DNA of 64,000 nt from Nocardioides deserti. Lineage in GTDB: Bacteria; Actinomycetota; Actinomycetes; Propionibacteriales; Nocardioidaceae. Of this stretch, positions 29,666 to 37,991 are shown piece after piece (within the stretch, counting starts at the first letter, position 1; each line of letters opens with the position of its first letter). The stretch lies in NCBI RefSeq assembly GCF_014266025.1, contig NZ_JACMYC010000005.1:1-64000 (forward strand). The letters are read 5' to 3'. Made by a program: the position numbers and the translations under genes. Below the pieces are notes generated by a model, which saw nothing but the letters and a program-made list of their open reading frames with translations, was not told the DNA's origin and made no database searches.

Positions 29666-30121
29666 ATGGACCGGGTCGAGGACCTGCTGCACGAGGCGCT
29701 CTCGGAGTACGCCGTGCAGGGGGACGCCTACCTCGCGCGGGTCGCGGGGCGGCTGTCGCCGGGGATGGGCCGCGGTCCGCTGGCGATCCTGATGCGGGTG
29801 GACCGGTTCGGCTCGCTGCGCGAGTGCGACCTCACCGCGCAGCTGCGGCTCCCGGCCGCCGAGACGCGCCGCCACGTCGACGACCTCGTCGCCCGCGGCC
29901 TGGCCGCCCGCACCGGCTCCGGCTCGCTGGCCGTGGTCCGGTTGACCGGTCCGGCCCGCGAGTTCCTCGCCGACGCCGCCGACGAGCGCCGTGGCCGGAT
30001 CCTCGACAGCCTCGAGGACTTCACGCTCGACGAGAAGGAGTCCTTCGCCCGCCTGCTGGCGAAGTTCGTCCAGCGCGACGACCTCGTCGTCCGCTCGCTG
30101 GACCTCCCCCAGCGCCGCTGA
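29666..30121 (+). CDS. MarR-like winged-helix regulator (putative)
   Basis: A 151-residue protein with a winged helix-turn-helix core (LRECDLTAQLRLPAAETRRHVDDL then the wing VVRLTGPARE) flanked by helices, the MarR dimerisation plan. The ATG at 29666 has a good Shine-Dalgarno (GGGAGGAG, 7 nt upstream). It is divergent from the FadD19-like gene with 144 bp between them, so it may regulate it alongside any KstR. The ligand is unknown. Confidence 0.75.
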   Translation: MDRVEDLLHEALSEYAVQGDAYLARVAGRLSPGMGRGPLAILMRVDRFGSLRECDLTAQLRLPAAETRRHVDDLVARGLAARTGSGSLAVVRLTGPAREFLADAADERRGRILDSLEDFTLDEKESFARLLAKFVQRDDLVVRSLDLPQRR

Positions 30122-30154
30122 CCCCCCGTCGGGCGGTCTGGGGCGCGACCACGA

Positions 30155-30221
30155 TCGTTCAATTGCGCGGAAATGTCGGGTTACCCGCGGGTAGAAGCGT
30201 GACAACCGCGCAATTGAACGA
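30155..30221. terminator. Nested palindromic element between convergent genes (candidate bidirectional terminator)
   Basis: 16-bp perfect arms TCGTTCAATTGCGCGG (30155-30170) and its complement (30206-30221) enclose 35 nt that contain a second palindrome, TACCCGCGGGTA (30182-30193). It fills most of the gap between the MarR-like gene and pmt, which converge here. No T-run follows. Confidence 0.55.
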
Positions 30222-30250
30222 CTGTCGACCGGCCCGACGATCCCCCGCGG

Positions 30251-31900
30251 CTAGATCCAGCGCTCGAACCAGATCCGGTCGAGCCACTCGGCGTGGGTGA
30301 GCAGGCCGTTGGTGAAGATCGGCCAGAACCACGCGAAGTTGAGCAGCACGAGCACGAGGAACGACCCGGACAGCACCACGCCGACGGTCCGCCGCCGGCT
30401 CGGCACGCGGGAGGGCCCGATCAGCCTCCCCATCGCGAGCACGATCGCGATGACGACGAACGGCAGCGTGAGCGAGACGTAGAAGAGGAAGATCGGGCGG
30501 TCGTCGTACTGCAGCCACGGCAACCAGGTCGAGGCCGCGCCCACGACGGCGACGCCGGCGCGCCAGTCGCGGGCGCCGACCCAGGTCACCAGCGCGAGCG
30601 CCAGCGCGACGATCCCGCCCCACCACAGCACCGGCGTGCCGATGAGCAGCACCTGGCGCAGGCAGTCGCTGCCCGCGGGGGCGTCGCAGCCGCGCGTGCC
30701 GGGCTCGATGTCGGTGTCGGCGGCGACGCCGACCGGCCGGTTCATCAGCAGCCAGCCCGACGGCTGCGAGGCGTAGGTGTGCTCGCTGCAGTTGAGGTAG
30801 TGGGTGTGGAAGGTGAGCAGGTCCTGGTGATAGCTCCACAGCGACCGCAGCGACTGCACGACCTCGCCCGGGCCGGACGCGTCGGGCTGGGTGGCGGTCG
30901 GCCAGCGGGCGCCCGAGTCGTCGTCGTTGGCCTCGTTGCCGTCGGCGTCGCAGGGGCGCTCGGCCTCGAACTGGGTGTACTGCGTCGAGGACAGGCTCTT
31001 CTCGTACTCCGCGGCGTGCACCAGCCACCCGCTCCACGACGCGACGTAGACGACGAGCGCGACGACGACGAGCCAGCCGAACGCCGGGAGGCCGTCGACC
31101 ACCGCCGAGCGCAGCACCGGACGGCGCACGCCGCGCGCCTTGCGGGCGCCGGCGCTCCAGGCCCAGACGAGCAGGCCGAACGCCGCGAGGGGGTACGCCG
31201 CCGTCCACTTGGTGCCGAGCGCGAGCCCGAAGCAGACCCCGGCCGCGAGCAGCCACGGCCGCCACAGCAGCCCGCGCACGGGGCCCCACCCGGAGGTGAC
31301 CGGGTCGGGGGCGAGCGCGGCGAGCCGGGCGCGATACCAGTCGCGGTCGGCCACGATGCACGCGACCGCGCAGAGGGTGAAGAACGCCAGGAAGATGTCG
31401 AGCAGCGCCAGCCGCGACAGCACGAAGTGCAGCCCGTCGAACATCAGCAGCAGGCCACCGACCACGCCGAGCAGCGTCGAGCGGGTCATTCGCCGCACGA
31501 GGCGGACCATGACCAGCACCATCAGCGCGCCGACGACCGCGGACGCGACCCGCCAGCCGAACGGGTCCATCCCGAACAGCCGCTCCCCCAGCGCGATCAG
31601 CCACTTGCCGACCTCGGGGTGGACGATCATCGACGGCTCGGACTCCCACAGCCCGTCGGTGGTGCCGGCGAGGACCGAGTCGTCGGCGTCCTCGACGTAC
31701 TCCCGGACGTAGCCGTGGTTGGCCAGCGACCAGGCGTCCTTGGCGTAGTAGGTCTCGTCGAACTGGAACTGCTTGGGCTCCCCGAGGTTCCACAGCCGCA
31801 GCACCAGCGCGAGCAGCGCGACGCCGATCGCGGCGGTCCACCCGACCACCGGGTCCTCGAGCCGCCGGAGGCTGGCCGGGCCGGCCGGAGGGGTGCGCAC
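30251..31900 (-). CDS. pmt: Protein O-mannosyltransferase (GT39, Pmt)
   Basis: A 549-residue polytopic membrane enzyme that transfers mannose from polyprenyl-phosphate-mannose to Ser/Thr of exported proteins. Seen: the first extracytoplasmic loop with FDETYYAKDAWSL, whose Asp-Glu pair is catalytic, HPEVGKW, the LLDIFLAFF segment, and PMT C-terminal motifs. About ten hydrophobic segments. The GTG at 31900 is supported by a -10 element overlapping the murD2 stop. The length is somewhat above the mycobacterial enzyme. Confidence 0.94.
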   Translation of the reverse strand: MRTPPAGPASLRRLEDPVVGWTAAIGVALLALVLRLWNLGEPKQFQFDETYYAKDAWSLANHGYVREYVEDADDSVLAGTTDGLWESEPSMIVHPEVGKWLIALGERLFGMDPFGWRVASAVVGALMVLVMVRLVRRMTRSTLLGVVGGLLLMFDGLHFVLSRLALLDIFLAFFTLCAVACIVADRDWYRARLAALAPDPVTSGWGPVRGLLWRPWLLAAGVCFGLALGTKWTAAYPLAAFGLLVWAWSAGARKARGVRRPVLRSAVVDGLPAFGWLVVVALVVYVASWSGWLVHAAEYEKSLSSTQYTQFEAERPCDADGNEANDDDSGARWPTATQPDASGPGEVVQSLRSLWSYHQDLLTFHTHYLNCSEHTYASQPSGWLLMNRPVGVAADTDIEPGTRGCDAPAGSDCLRQVLLIGTPVLWWGGIVALALALVTWVGARDWRAGVAVVGAASTWLPWLQYDDRPIFLFYVSLTLPFVVIAIVLAMGRLIGPSRVPSRRRTVGVVLSGSFLVLVLLNFAWFWPIFTNGLLTHAEWLDRIWFERWI

Positions 31901-31906
31901 GCGCCG

Positions 31907-31912
31907 AGGCTA
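31907..31912 (-). promoter_or_regulatory. Predicted -10 element of pmt (leaderless)
   Basis: TAGCCT on the minus strand, 6 nt before the GTG; its TAG is the murD2 stop codon. Confidence 0.45.
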
Positions 31913-33244
31913 CCGAGCGTCCGGAGTGGTCGCGGACCGACCCGCGGCGGCCCGGAACGCGGCCGAGCGCTCCTCGAAGCTGGCGAACTCGTCGAAGCTC
32001 GGGGCGCCCGGCGACAGCAGGACCACCTCGGCGTCTGAGGGGGCGGACGCCCAGGTCAGCGCGGTCGCGAAGTCCGGCGCGAGGCGTACGTCGTCGAGCT
32101 CGCGCGCCAGCCGGGCGCCGGCCGGGCCGACGGCGATCGTGGACACGCCCGCGGCGGGGTCGCGCCGGGCGAGGTAGTCGACCAGCGGCGCGAAGGACAG
32201 CCCCCGGTCGGCCCCGCCCGCGAGCAGCACGACCCGACGGTCGGCGTAGGTCTCCAGCGCGGCCACCACCGACTCCGGCGCGGTCGCGAGGCTGTCGTCG
32301 ACCCAGGCGCGGCCGTCGCCGGAGGGCACCTGCTCCAGCCGGTGGGCGAGCGGCGCGAAGGTCCGGGCGGCCGCCAGCAGCGCACCCCGGTCGGCGTCGC
32401 CCCCGAGCAGGACGTCGACCGCGGCCAGCGCCAGCGCCAGGTTGGCCAGGTTGTGCCGGCCGCGCAGCGCGACCTCGTCGGCGGGCAGCCCGCCGACCCC
32501 GTGCCAGGCCAGCCCGTCGTCGGTGACGACGAGGCCGAGCGCGGCCGGGTCGAGCAGCCGCGTGGCCGGGCCGAGGCGGGCGGCCACGAGCCGCGCCACC
32601 TCACCGGCGACGTCCGGCACGACGACCGCCTCCGGGCCGTGCGCGACGAGGGTGAGCTTGTCGGCGACGTACTGCTCGTAGCCGCCGTGCCACGGCAGGT
32701 GCTCGGGGTAGAGCGAGGTGACCACGGCGACGCGGGGCGAGCAGGTCAGGTCGGCGGCCTGGTAGCTGGAGACCTCCGCGACGGCGTACGCCGCCTCCGG
32801 CCGGTCCCCGGCGGTGACGGGCACGCCCCCGTTGCCGACGAGCGCGGCGTCGGCGCCGAGGCCGCCGAGCAGGTGCCGCACGAGGCTCGCGGTGGTGCTC
32901 TTGCCCTTGGTGCCGGTGACGGCGACCGTGCGGTGCGCGTTGTCGTGCAGCCACAGGTCGGTGAGCGAGGTGACCGGGACGCCGAGCTCGCGGAGGCGGA
33001 GGTACTCCGGGGCGGTGTGCGGGACGCCCGGCGACTTCACGACGACGTCGGCGGCCGCGAGCCGCGCCAGTGCCGCCTCCCCGGTCACGGCCAGGTGCGC
33101 CAGGTCGTCGGGCACGGCTCCGCCGCCGGTGACCGCGACCGTCGGCGTCAGGCCGCGGCCACTCAGCTCGACGAGCGCGGCACGGCCCTCGCGACCGGCG
33201 CCCCACACCACGACGGACCGGCCGACCAGGTCCTCAAACCGCAC
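31910..33244 (-). CDS. murD2: UDP-MurNAc-L-Ala:L-Glu ligase (MurD2)
   Basis: A 444-residue Mur ligase. N-terminal UDP-binding domain with VWGAGREGRAA near residue 13, P-loop GTKGKST at 111-117, YPEHLPWHGG at 179-188, and LLSPGAPSF near the C terminus. It is closest to the MurD2 subgroup, which adds L-Glu rather than D-Glu to UDP-MurNAc-L-Ala; this rests on recognised wording of the P-loop flank and on the adjacent murL. It overlaps murL by 11 bp, so the ligase and epimerase are made together. Canonical MurD is the alternative, but that normally sits in the dcw cluster. Confidence 0.9.
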   Translation of the reverse strand: MRFEDLVGRSVVVWGAGREGRAALVELSGRGLTPTVAVTGGGAVPDDLAHLAVTGEAALARLAAADVVVKSPGVPHTAPEYLRLRELGVPVTSLTDLWLHDNAHRTVAVTGTKGKSTTASLVRHLLGGLGADAALVGNGGVPVTAGDRPEAAYAVAEVSSYQAADLTCSPRVAVVTSLYPEHLPWHGGYEQYVADKLTLVAHGPEAVVVPDVAGEVARLVAARLGPATRLLDPAALGLVVTDDGLAWHGVGGLPADEVALRGRHNLANLALALAAVDVLLGGDADRGALLAAARTFAPLAHRLEQVPSGDGRAWVDDSLATAPESVVAALETYADRRVVLLAGGADRGLSFAPLVDYLARRDPAAGVSTIAVGPAGARLARELDDVRLAPDFATALTWASAPSDAEVVLLSPGAPSFDEFASFEERSAAFRAAAGRSATTPDAR

Positions 33245-34598
33245 GGGCGACCGGTTCCAGGGCGGGCGGCAGCAGGTGCTCGCCCTCGCGGAAGGCGAAG
33301 ACCGCCTCCCGCTCGGCCGGCGTCGCGGTGATCGCGGCGACCTCGGGGTGCGCGAGGAACGGGTGGTCGCGCCAGTCCGTGTGCTCGCGCAGCAGCGCCA
33401 GCGCGACGCGGCACTCGTCGGGCTCGCCGACGCACTCGAACGGCTTGAGCAGGCCGTCGACCCCCAGCAGCTCGAGGAAGCCGGTCAGCTGCGCCTCGTC
33501 GGCCAGCACGTCGCGCCCGCCGAAGACGTCCAGCAGCGCCGCGCGGGACAAGAACGGCGCGAGGCAGAGGAACACGAACCGGCACTTCGGGCAGTCCCCG
33601 CACCACGACGTCCGGTCGCCCTCGGCGAGCTTGAAGGCGCGGTTGCAGCTGGTGAAGACGCGGTGGTACGCCGTGTGGTCGGCGAAGCGGCGCGCGATGC
33701 GGAGCTCGGTGAGCGGCCGCAGCAGCGAGACGTACGTCGGCGCGCCGGCCGGCAGGCTCTCGCGCAGCAGCCGCTCGAAGTCCAGGCCCTTCGACCACTG
33801 ATGGTTGATCGTCCGCCCGTGCCAGGCGACGTTGCCGAACGACGAGCTGGCTTCGTTGCTGAAGACGACCGTGTCGTGGCCGAGCGCCAGCGCGGTCAGC
33901 AGCGCCAGCAGCGAGTTCACCGCCGTCACCGGCACGTGGCCGTTGGGCGCGCCGGCCGCGTTCAGCTCGAACAGGTGCGGGTCGAGCCGGCGGCGCACCG
34001 TCGACAGCGGCACGCCGGCGACCTCGGCGGTGGCCTCGATCGGCGCGTAGCTGCCGACCGAGAACAGCCCGATCTCGTGGCCGGCGCCTCGGAGCGCCTC
34101 GATCGAGACGATGGAGTCCTTGCCGCCGCCGACGGCGACCAAGAGTCGCTGCGGCTCGGCCGCCGGTGCGGGCGCGCTCGCGTCCACCGGGTCCGGTCCG
34201 GCCAGCTCCGGATCGGGCAGCTCCGGATCGGGCAGCTCCGGCCCGAGCACCTCGAGGTCGAGCACGGCGGGCAGGTCGTTGACGTAGGCGAGCTCGCCCA
34301 GTCCGTTGCGCGCGACCTCGGTCAGGAACGTCCGCTCCCGAACGGTCAGCCCGCCCGGCACGCTGATCGGCGCCGGCGCGAACGCCTTGGCGTAGCTCAG
34401 CGACGCCGCGAGCGACAGCAGCCGCAGCACCGGCTCGCGGACCGCCTCGGCGACGTGGTCGAGCGGCGCGGGGAGCTCGACGACCTCGGTGAACGCGTGG
34501 CGCACCTCGTCGCCCGCGACCGCGGCGTACCGCAGCGAGATGGTGCGGCCCTCGAGGACCGGCGCCTCGCAGACCAGCGCCTCGACCTCGTCCACCAC
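33234..34598 (-). CDS. murL: UDP-MurNAc-L-Ala-L-Glu epimerase (MurL)
   Basis: A 454-residue cytoplasmic enzyme that inverts the terminal L-Glu of UDP-MurNAc-L-Ala-L-Glu to D-Glu with ATP, replacing glutamate racemase. Seen: PP-loop-like AVGGGKDSIVSIEAL at 155-169, NGHVPVTAVNS, VVFSNEASSS, NHQWSKG, WCGDCPKC and KPFECVGE, all hallmarks of the family; EGEHLLPPAL ends the protein. Residues 119-149 are an acidic Pro-rich linker encoded by a 15-bp tandem repeat (34203-34241), variable relative to the Xanthomonas type. The GTG start follows a TAGGAT -10 by 7 nt. Confidence 0.92.
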   Translation of the reverse strand: MVDEVEALVCEAPVLEGRTISLRYAAVAGDEVRHAFTEVVELPAPLDHVAEAVREPVLRLLSLAASLSYAKAFAPAPISVPGGLTVRERTFLTEVARNGLGELAYVNDLPAVLDLEVLGPELPDPELPDPELAGPDPVDASAPAPAAEPQRLLVAVGGGKDSIVSIEALRGAGHEIGLFSVGSYAPIEATAEVAGVPLSTVRRRLDPHLFELNAAGAPNGHVPVTAVNSLLALLTALALGHDTVVFSNEASSSFGNVAWHGRTINHQWSKGLDFERLLRESLPAGAPTYVSLLRPLTELRIARRFADHTAYHRVFTSCNRAFKLAEGDRTSWCGDCPKCRFVFLCLAPFLSRAALLDVFGGRDVLADEAQLTGFLELLGVDGLLKPFECVGEPDECRVALALLREHTDWRDHPFLAHPEVAAITATPAEREAVFAFREGEHLLPPALEPVARAV

Positions 34599-34605
34599 GG
34601 CGGCG

Positions 34606-34611
34606 ATCCTA
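34606..34611 (-). promoter_or_regulatory. Predicted -10 element of murL-murD2 (leaderless)
   Basis: TAGGAT on the minus strand, 7 nt before the murL GTG. Confidence 0.55.
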
Positions 34612-34625
34612 CGGCCGCGCCCGCC

Positions 34626-35597
34626 TCACCGCGGCACGGGCACGGCGTGGGACGCGCGCACCGGACCGGTCTCCGCGCCCGGCGCGTCGACCTCGACGTC
34701 GAGCTCGAGCGGCAGTGCCTCGTCGACCAGGTCGTCCTCGCCGGCGACGACCACGCCCGCGAGGCCGGTCGGACCCCACTCCCCGTGGTCGAGCTGCTCC
34801 GCGGCGCCCACGCCCTCGACCGAGCGGACCTCGTCGGCGGAGCCGCGGGCGGCGTACGCCTGGACCCGCCGGGCCTCGACCACGACCCAGGACGATCCGT
34901 CGGCCGCCCAGCCGGCGCCGGGCCAGTACGGCGTGCGGCCGACCAGCGGCAGCTCGCACTCCAGGCGCAGCGGCGCCCCGTCGGTCCGCCACCGCTCCGG
35001 GCAGTCCGCCGCCGCGGGTGCCTCCTGCGGCAGCGCGGCCAGCGCGGCCCCCGGGCCGGACGGCTCCGCCCCCGCGACGGCCGCCTGCTCGGCGCCGTCG
35101 TAGGTCACCGTCACGGTCACGTCGTCCGCGGCGGGCTCGCCGGGGACCACGACCCAGTACGTCGCGGTCGCCGCGCCGCTGAGGCCCCGGCCGGTGGTGG
35201 TGTACGGCGAGCCGAGCCGCCGCTCCTCCCCGTCGACCTCGAGCGCGACGTCGGCCTCCTGCGGCTCGGCCGCGAGCCGGCCGCCCCACGGCGCGCCCTC
35301 GCGGTCGGTGAAGTCGACCAGCACGGGCAGCAGCGCGGACCCGTCGGGGGCGGCGCGTTCCTCGCGGTCCGCGGTGTCGTCAGAGCCCACCCGGTCGACC
35401 GGGTCGCCGATCGTGACCGCGAGCGTGCCGGTCGGGACGACGAACGTCGTCGTCGGCCCGTCCACCCGGTCGCCCCGACCCTCGAGGACCGCGTCGGCGG
35501 CCGCCTCGTCGGTGCCGCAGCCGACCAGCAGGGTACCGACGACCGCCAGGCCGGCCACCCCGCTCGCGCCGGCACCGGACCGTCGGGTGCGCCTCAC
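34626..35597 (-). CDS. Putative lipoprotein, last gene of the T7SS-like cassette
   Basis: A 323-residue protein with a basic N terminus, a hydrophobic stretch and the lipobox TLLVGC; the mature part is beta-rich and acidic with no enzyme motif. The GTG start overlaps the stop of the 187-residue gene upstream (GTGA), so it is co-translated with it. Surface or periplasm-like location is predicted. It might anchor or help the secreted protein of the cassette; that is inference from position only. Confidence 0.75.
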   Translation of the reverse strand: MRRTRRSGAGASGVAGLAVVGTLLVGCGTDEAAADAVLEGRGDRVDGPTTTFVVPTGTLAVTIGDPVDRVGSDDTADREERAAPDGSALLPVLVDFTDREGAPWGGRLAAEPQEADVALEVDGEERRLGSPYTTTGRGLSGAATATYWVVVPGEPAADDVTVTVTYDGAEQAAVAGAEPSGPGAALAALPQEAPAAADCPERWRTDGAPLRLECELPLVGRTPYWPGAGWAADGSSWVVVEARRVQAYAARGSADEVRSVEGVGAAEQLDHGEWGPTGLAGVVVAGEDDLVDEALPLELDVEVDAPGAETGPVRASHAVPVPR

Positions 35598-36157
35598 AGG
35601 ACGCCGGCCCGCTCGAGCCGCGGCCGCGTGTAGACGTCGAAGTGGGCGCGCTGCCACCCCTCCTCGTGCTCGTGCAGGCACGCCAGCGCGGCCTCCCGCG
35701 CGCGGGCGCAGAAGGCCGCCGCGTCGAGGTCGCGCACGACCGAGGGGTCGATGCTGACCGTGAACCGCGACGTGCCCGACAGCACGAGCGCGATGCGGCC
35801 GTCGTAGGCCTCGCCGCGCGCGACGACCTCGTCGAGCCGGCGCTGGTACTCCTCGGTCTCCGGGCTCTCGGCGGTCCGCGCGGGGCGCACCAGCCGGCCC
35901 GCCAGCCGGCTCCAGGTGTCGTAGTAGGCGCGGGTGCGGTTGACGTAGACCAGCCGGGCCGCCCGGACCAGCTCGTCCTGGAGGGTCCGGACCGGGGCCG
36001 TGGCGTACCAGGTCGGGTCCACCCACAGCCGCAGCTCGTGGTCGCCGACCATCGTGACCCGGACACGGCCGTTCGGCGACTCGGTCTCGACCGTCGTGTC
36101 GGACCACGCGCGCTCCAGCGGGGTCTGCCCCGCCCGCGGCTCAGGCACTGTGGCCAC
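35594..36157 (-). CDS. YbaB-like protein of a T7SS-associated cassette (hypothetical)
   Basis: A 187-residue soluble protein. The opening segment ESPNGRVRVTMVGDHELRL recalls YbaB/EbfC-fold proteins often found beside WXG/ESX substrate genes in actinobacteria; the rest is helical with no catalytic motif. It overlaps the WXG-like gene by 17 bp and the lipoprotein gene by 4 bp. A chaperone-like role for the neighbouring substrate is possible but unproven. Confidence 0.65.
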   Translation of the reverse strand: MATVPEPRAGQTPLERAWSDTTVETESPNGRVRVTMVGDHELRLWVDPTWYATAPVRTLQDELVRAARLVYVNRTRAYYDTWSRLAGRLVRPARTAESPETEEYQRRLDEVVARGEAYDGRIALVLSGTSRFTVSIDPSVVRDLDAAAFCARAREAALACLHEHEEGWQRAHFDVYTRPRLERAGVL

Positions 36158-37085
36158 TGTAGGAGGGGTCGTTGACCGGGTGGTTCGGAGCGTCGACGAG
36201 CGCCGGCTGCGGCAGGCAGAAGACGTCCCACTGGGAGTCGAGGACCCCGGAGGACTGGTTGAGCGCCTCGGAGATCTTCAGCTCCTGGGCGCCGATCTCC
36301 TCGGCCAGCTTGGTCAGGGCCGTCTGCAGGCTGGAGATGACCTTGTCGGAGGACCCCGCGTCCAGGCCGAGCTCGGTCGGCTCGCCGCCGCCACCGGTGG
36401 CGAGGCCGATGCCGGTGGAGGCCACGCTCAGGCCCGCCGCCACGGCTGGGAGCGCGATCGCCGACGCGCCGCCGGTGAGCGGGACGGTGATGACGGTGGC
36501 GGTGATGGACAGCACGGCCGCCCACTCGGCCCCGCCCTTGCTGCCGGCTCCCTCCATCAGCTCGATGGCCTCCTGGGAGAGCTTGTCGAGGTCCTCGCGC
36601 ACGCCCTGCCAGACGGCTGCCTCGGCGTTGATCGCGTTGCGGAGCACCGACACCGCGGCGTACTGCGAGGACGCCGTCGGCGCGAACCGGTCGCCGTAGC
36701 CGCGCTTGTAGCTGTCCGCCGCGACGCCGGTCCAGTCCGACAGGTAGTCGCCGCTGCCGCCGACCAACGTGAGGTTCGGGTTGTGCCCGGAGACCGCGGT
36801 GGACCCGGTGACCGGGTCGCTGGTGTGCCCCTCGGTGGCCAGCTTCGCCATCGCGTTGCCGAGCCACTCGACCTTCGGCGCGAAGTCCGCCGGATCGGGC
36901 ACGTCGAGGAAGCGGTCGTAGACGTTCTCGACCCCGGCCATGGAGTCCTCGGCGATCTGCATCATCTGGGCGGCGCCGCCACCACCGCCGGCGCCGAACC
37001 GGGTCAGCTCGCGGTACGCCGCGCGGACGCCGGCCTCCTTGAGGTCCGCGGCCCGCGCAGGCAGCTGTCCGACGTCGAACGTCAT
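36141..37085 (-). CDS. Large WXG-type putative type VII secretion substrate
   Basis: A 314-residue, mostly helical protein. The WxG-like turn DWTGVAADSYKRGY near residue 118 is followed by an amphipathic helix with ASSQYAAVSVLRNAI, the hairpin seen in ESX/LXG-type substrates. A Gly/Ala-rich hydrophobic stretch near 200-235 could be membrane-inserting. No toxin domain is recognised at the C terminus. It overlaps the 117-residue gene by four bases. No ESX membrane machinery (EccC, EccD, mycosin) is in the window. Confidence 0.7.
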   Translation of the reverse strand: MTFDVGQLPARAADLKEAGVRAAYRELTRFGAGGGGGAAQMMQIAEDSMAGVENVYDRFLDVPDPADFAPKVEWLGNAMAKLATEGHTSDPVTGSTAVSGHNPNLTLVGGSGDYLSDWTGVAADSYKRGYGDRFAPTASSQYAAVSVLRNAINAEAAVWQGVREDLDKLSQEAIELMEGAGSKGGAEWAAVLSITATVITVPLTGGASAIALPAVAAGLSVASTGIGLATGGGGEPTELGLDAGSSDKVISSLQTALTKLAEEIGAQELKISEALNQSSGVLDSQWDVFCLPQPALVDAPNHPVNDPSYSGHSA

Positions 37086-37435
37086 GACCCGTCCCCCACG
37101 GCTTCCATCTCGGTCTTGGTGCTCTCAAAGCTCGCGCGGCACGACGCGTCGGTCTTCGCGTACTCGTCGGCGATCCACACGAGCGCCTCACCCACCAGCG
37201 CGACGGACGTCCGGGTGCCGAGCAGCATCTGGTAGATCCGCGACGAGTAGTCGTCGATGCTCGCCCCGGGGTCCGCCCCCAGGCCCCCGCCGCGTGCGCA
37301 CTGGGCGGACACCAGGGACGGCACGTTCGTGCTGGCGTCCCAGTAGTCCTCGGCCACCGCCGGCAGGTCGTGCGTGCCCGCGTACCACAGCCGGCCGAGC
37401 TCCACGCCCAGCTCGTCGCCGCGTTTCCCCGTCAT
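37082..37435 (-). CDS. EspC-like small helical protein (T7SS-associated)
   Basis: A 117-residue protein with two predicted long helices joined near residue 60, the size and pattern of ESX secretion-associated EspC/WXG100 partners. Tyr-rich patches (DDYSSRIYQ) are present; a strict WXG is not. First gene of a four-gene, fully overlapping cassette running left to 34626. The ATG at 37435 follows a GAGGAG Shine-Dalgarno. Heterodimer formation with the next gene product is inferred from ESX systems. Confidence 0.65.
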   Translation of the reverse strand: MTGKRGDELGVELGRLWYAGTHDLPAVAEDYWDASTNVPSLVSAQCARGGGLGADPGASIDDYSSRIYQMLLGTRTSVALVGEALVWIADEYAKTDASCRASFESTKTEMEAVGDGS

Positions 37436-37556
37436 CGATGCTCCTCACGTCTCGAGTCGCAGCGGTCCTACCCGGGTGGCCCCTCGGCCAACCCTGCGGC
37501 GGGCCGGGAACGCAGAGAGGCCCGGCGCTTCCGCGCCGGGCCTCTCTGACAAGTAT

Positions 37557-37644
37557 TGGTGGAGCTGAGGGGACTCGAACCCCTGACCCTCTGCATGCCA
37601 TCGCCCAGGATCGGCAGAGCCGCTACCAGCTGCGCCCGGCCCAC
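37557..37644 (-). pseudogene. tRNA-Ala-like copy 1 (enlarged anticodon loop)
   Basis: The 3' half matches tRNA-Ala(GGC) exactly through the anticodon-stem 3' strand, T arm and encoded CCA. A 12-nt insertion (CGATCCTGGGCG) sits just before the seven-base anticodon loop, and the 5' acceptor strand (GTGGGCC) no longer pairs with the 3' strand (CAGCTCC). Not expected to be charged as tRNA-Ala. Confidence 0.8.
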
Positions 37645-37701
37645 GACCGCAAGAACGCAGAGAGGCCCGGCGCTTCCGCGCCGGGCCCCTCTGACAAGTA
37701 T

Positions 37702-37789
37702 TGGTGGAGCTGAGGGGACTCGAACCCCTGACCCTCTGCATGCCATCGCCCAGGATCGGCAGAGCCGCTACCAGCTGCGCCCGGCCCAC
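37702..37789 (-). pseudogene. tRNA-Ala-like copy 2 (enlarged anticodon loop)
   Basis: Identical by eye to copy 1, exactly 145 bp away, with the same 12-nt loop insertion and broken acceptor stem. Confidence 0.8.
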
Positions 37790-37846
37790 GACCGCAAGAA
37801 CGCAGAGAGGCCCGGCGCTTCCGCGCCGGGCCCCTCTGACAAGTAT

Positions 37847-37934
37847 TGGTGGAGCTGAGGGGACTCGAACCCCTGACCCTCTGCATGCCATCGCCCAGGA
37901 TCGGCAGAGCCGCTACCAGCTGCGCCCGGCCCAC
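37847..37934 (-). pseudogene. tRNA-Ala-like copy 3 (enlarged anticodon loop)
   Basis: Third copy, again 145 bp on, with the same insertion. It is the copy nearest the functional gene, separated from it by a hairpin. Confidence 0.8.
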
Positions 37935-37947
37935 GACCGCAAGAACG

Positions 37948-37983
37948 CAGAGAGGCCCGGCGCTTCCGCGCCGGGCCTCTCTG
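37948..37983 (-). terminator. Hairpin 3' of tRNA-Ala, repeated in every 145-bp unit
   Basis: CAGAGAGGCCCGGCGC pairs perfectly with 37968-37983 across a TTCC loop, 8 bp after the tRNA end on the minus strand. Equivalent hairpins stand 145, 290 and 435 bp further on. There is no U-tract. Confidence 0.7.
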
Positions 37984-37991
37984 ACAAGAAT

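Larger units (their letters stand above)
37509..37943. repeat. Three 145-bp tandem repeats carrying tRNA-Ala-like copies
   Basis: Units start at 37509, 37654 and 37799; a fourth, partial unit from 37944 runs into the intact tRNA-Ala. Each has a 16-bp hairpin, a short AAGTATT spacer and a tRNA-Ala-like sequence. Units are nearly identical: I see only one hairpin base changed in units two and three (A.C mismatch) and one spacer base changed next to the real tRNA. Confidence 0.95.
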
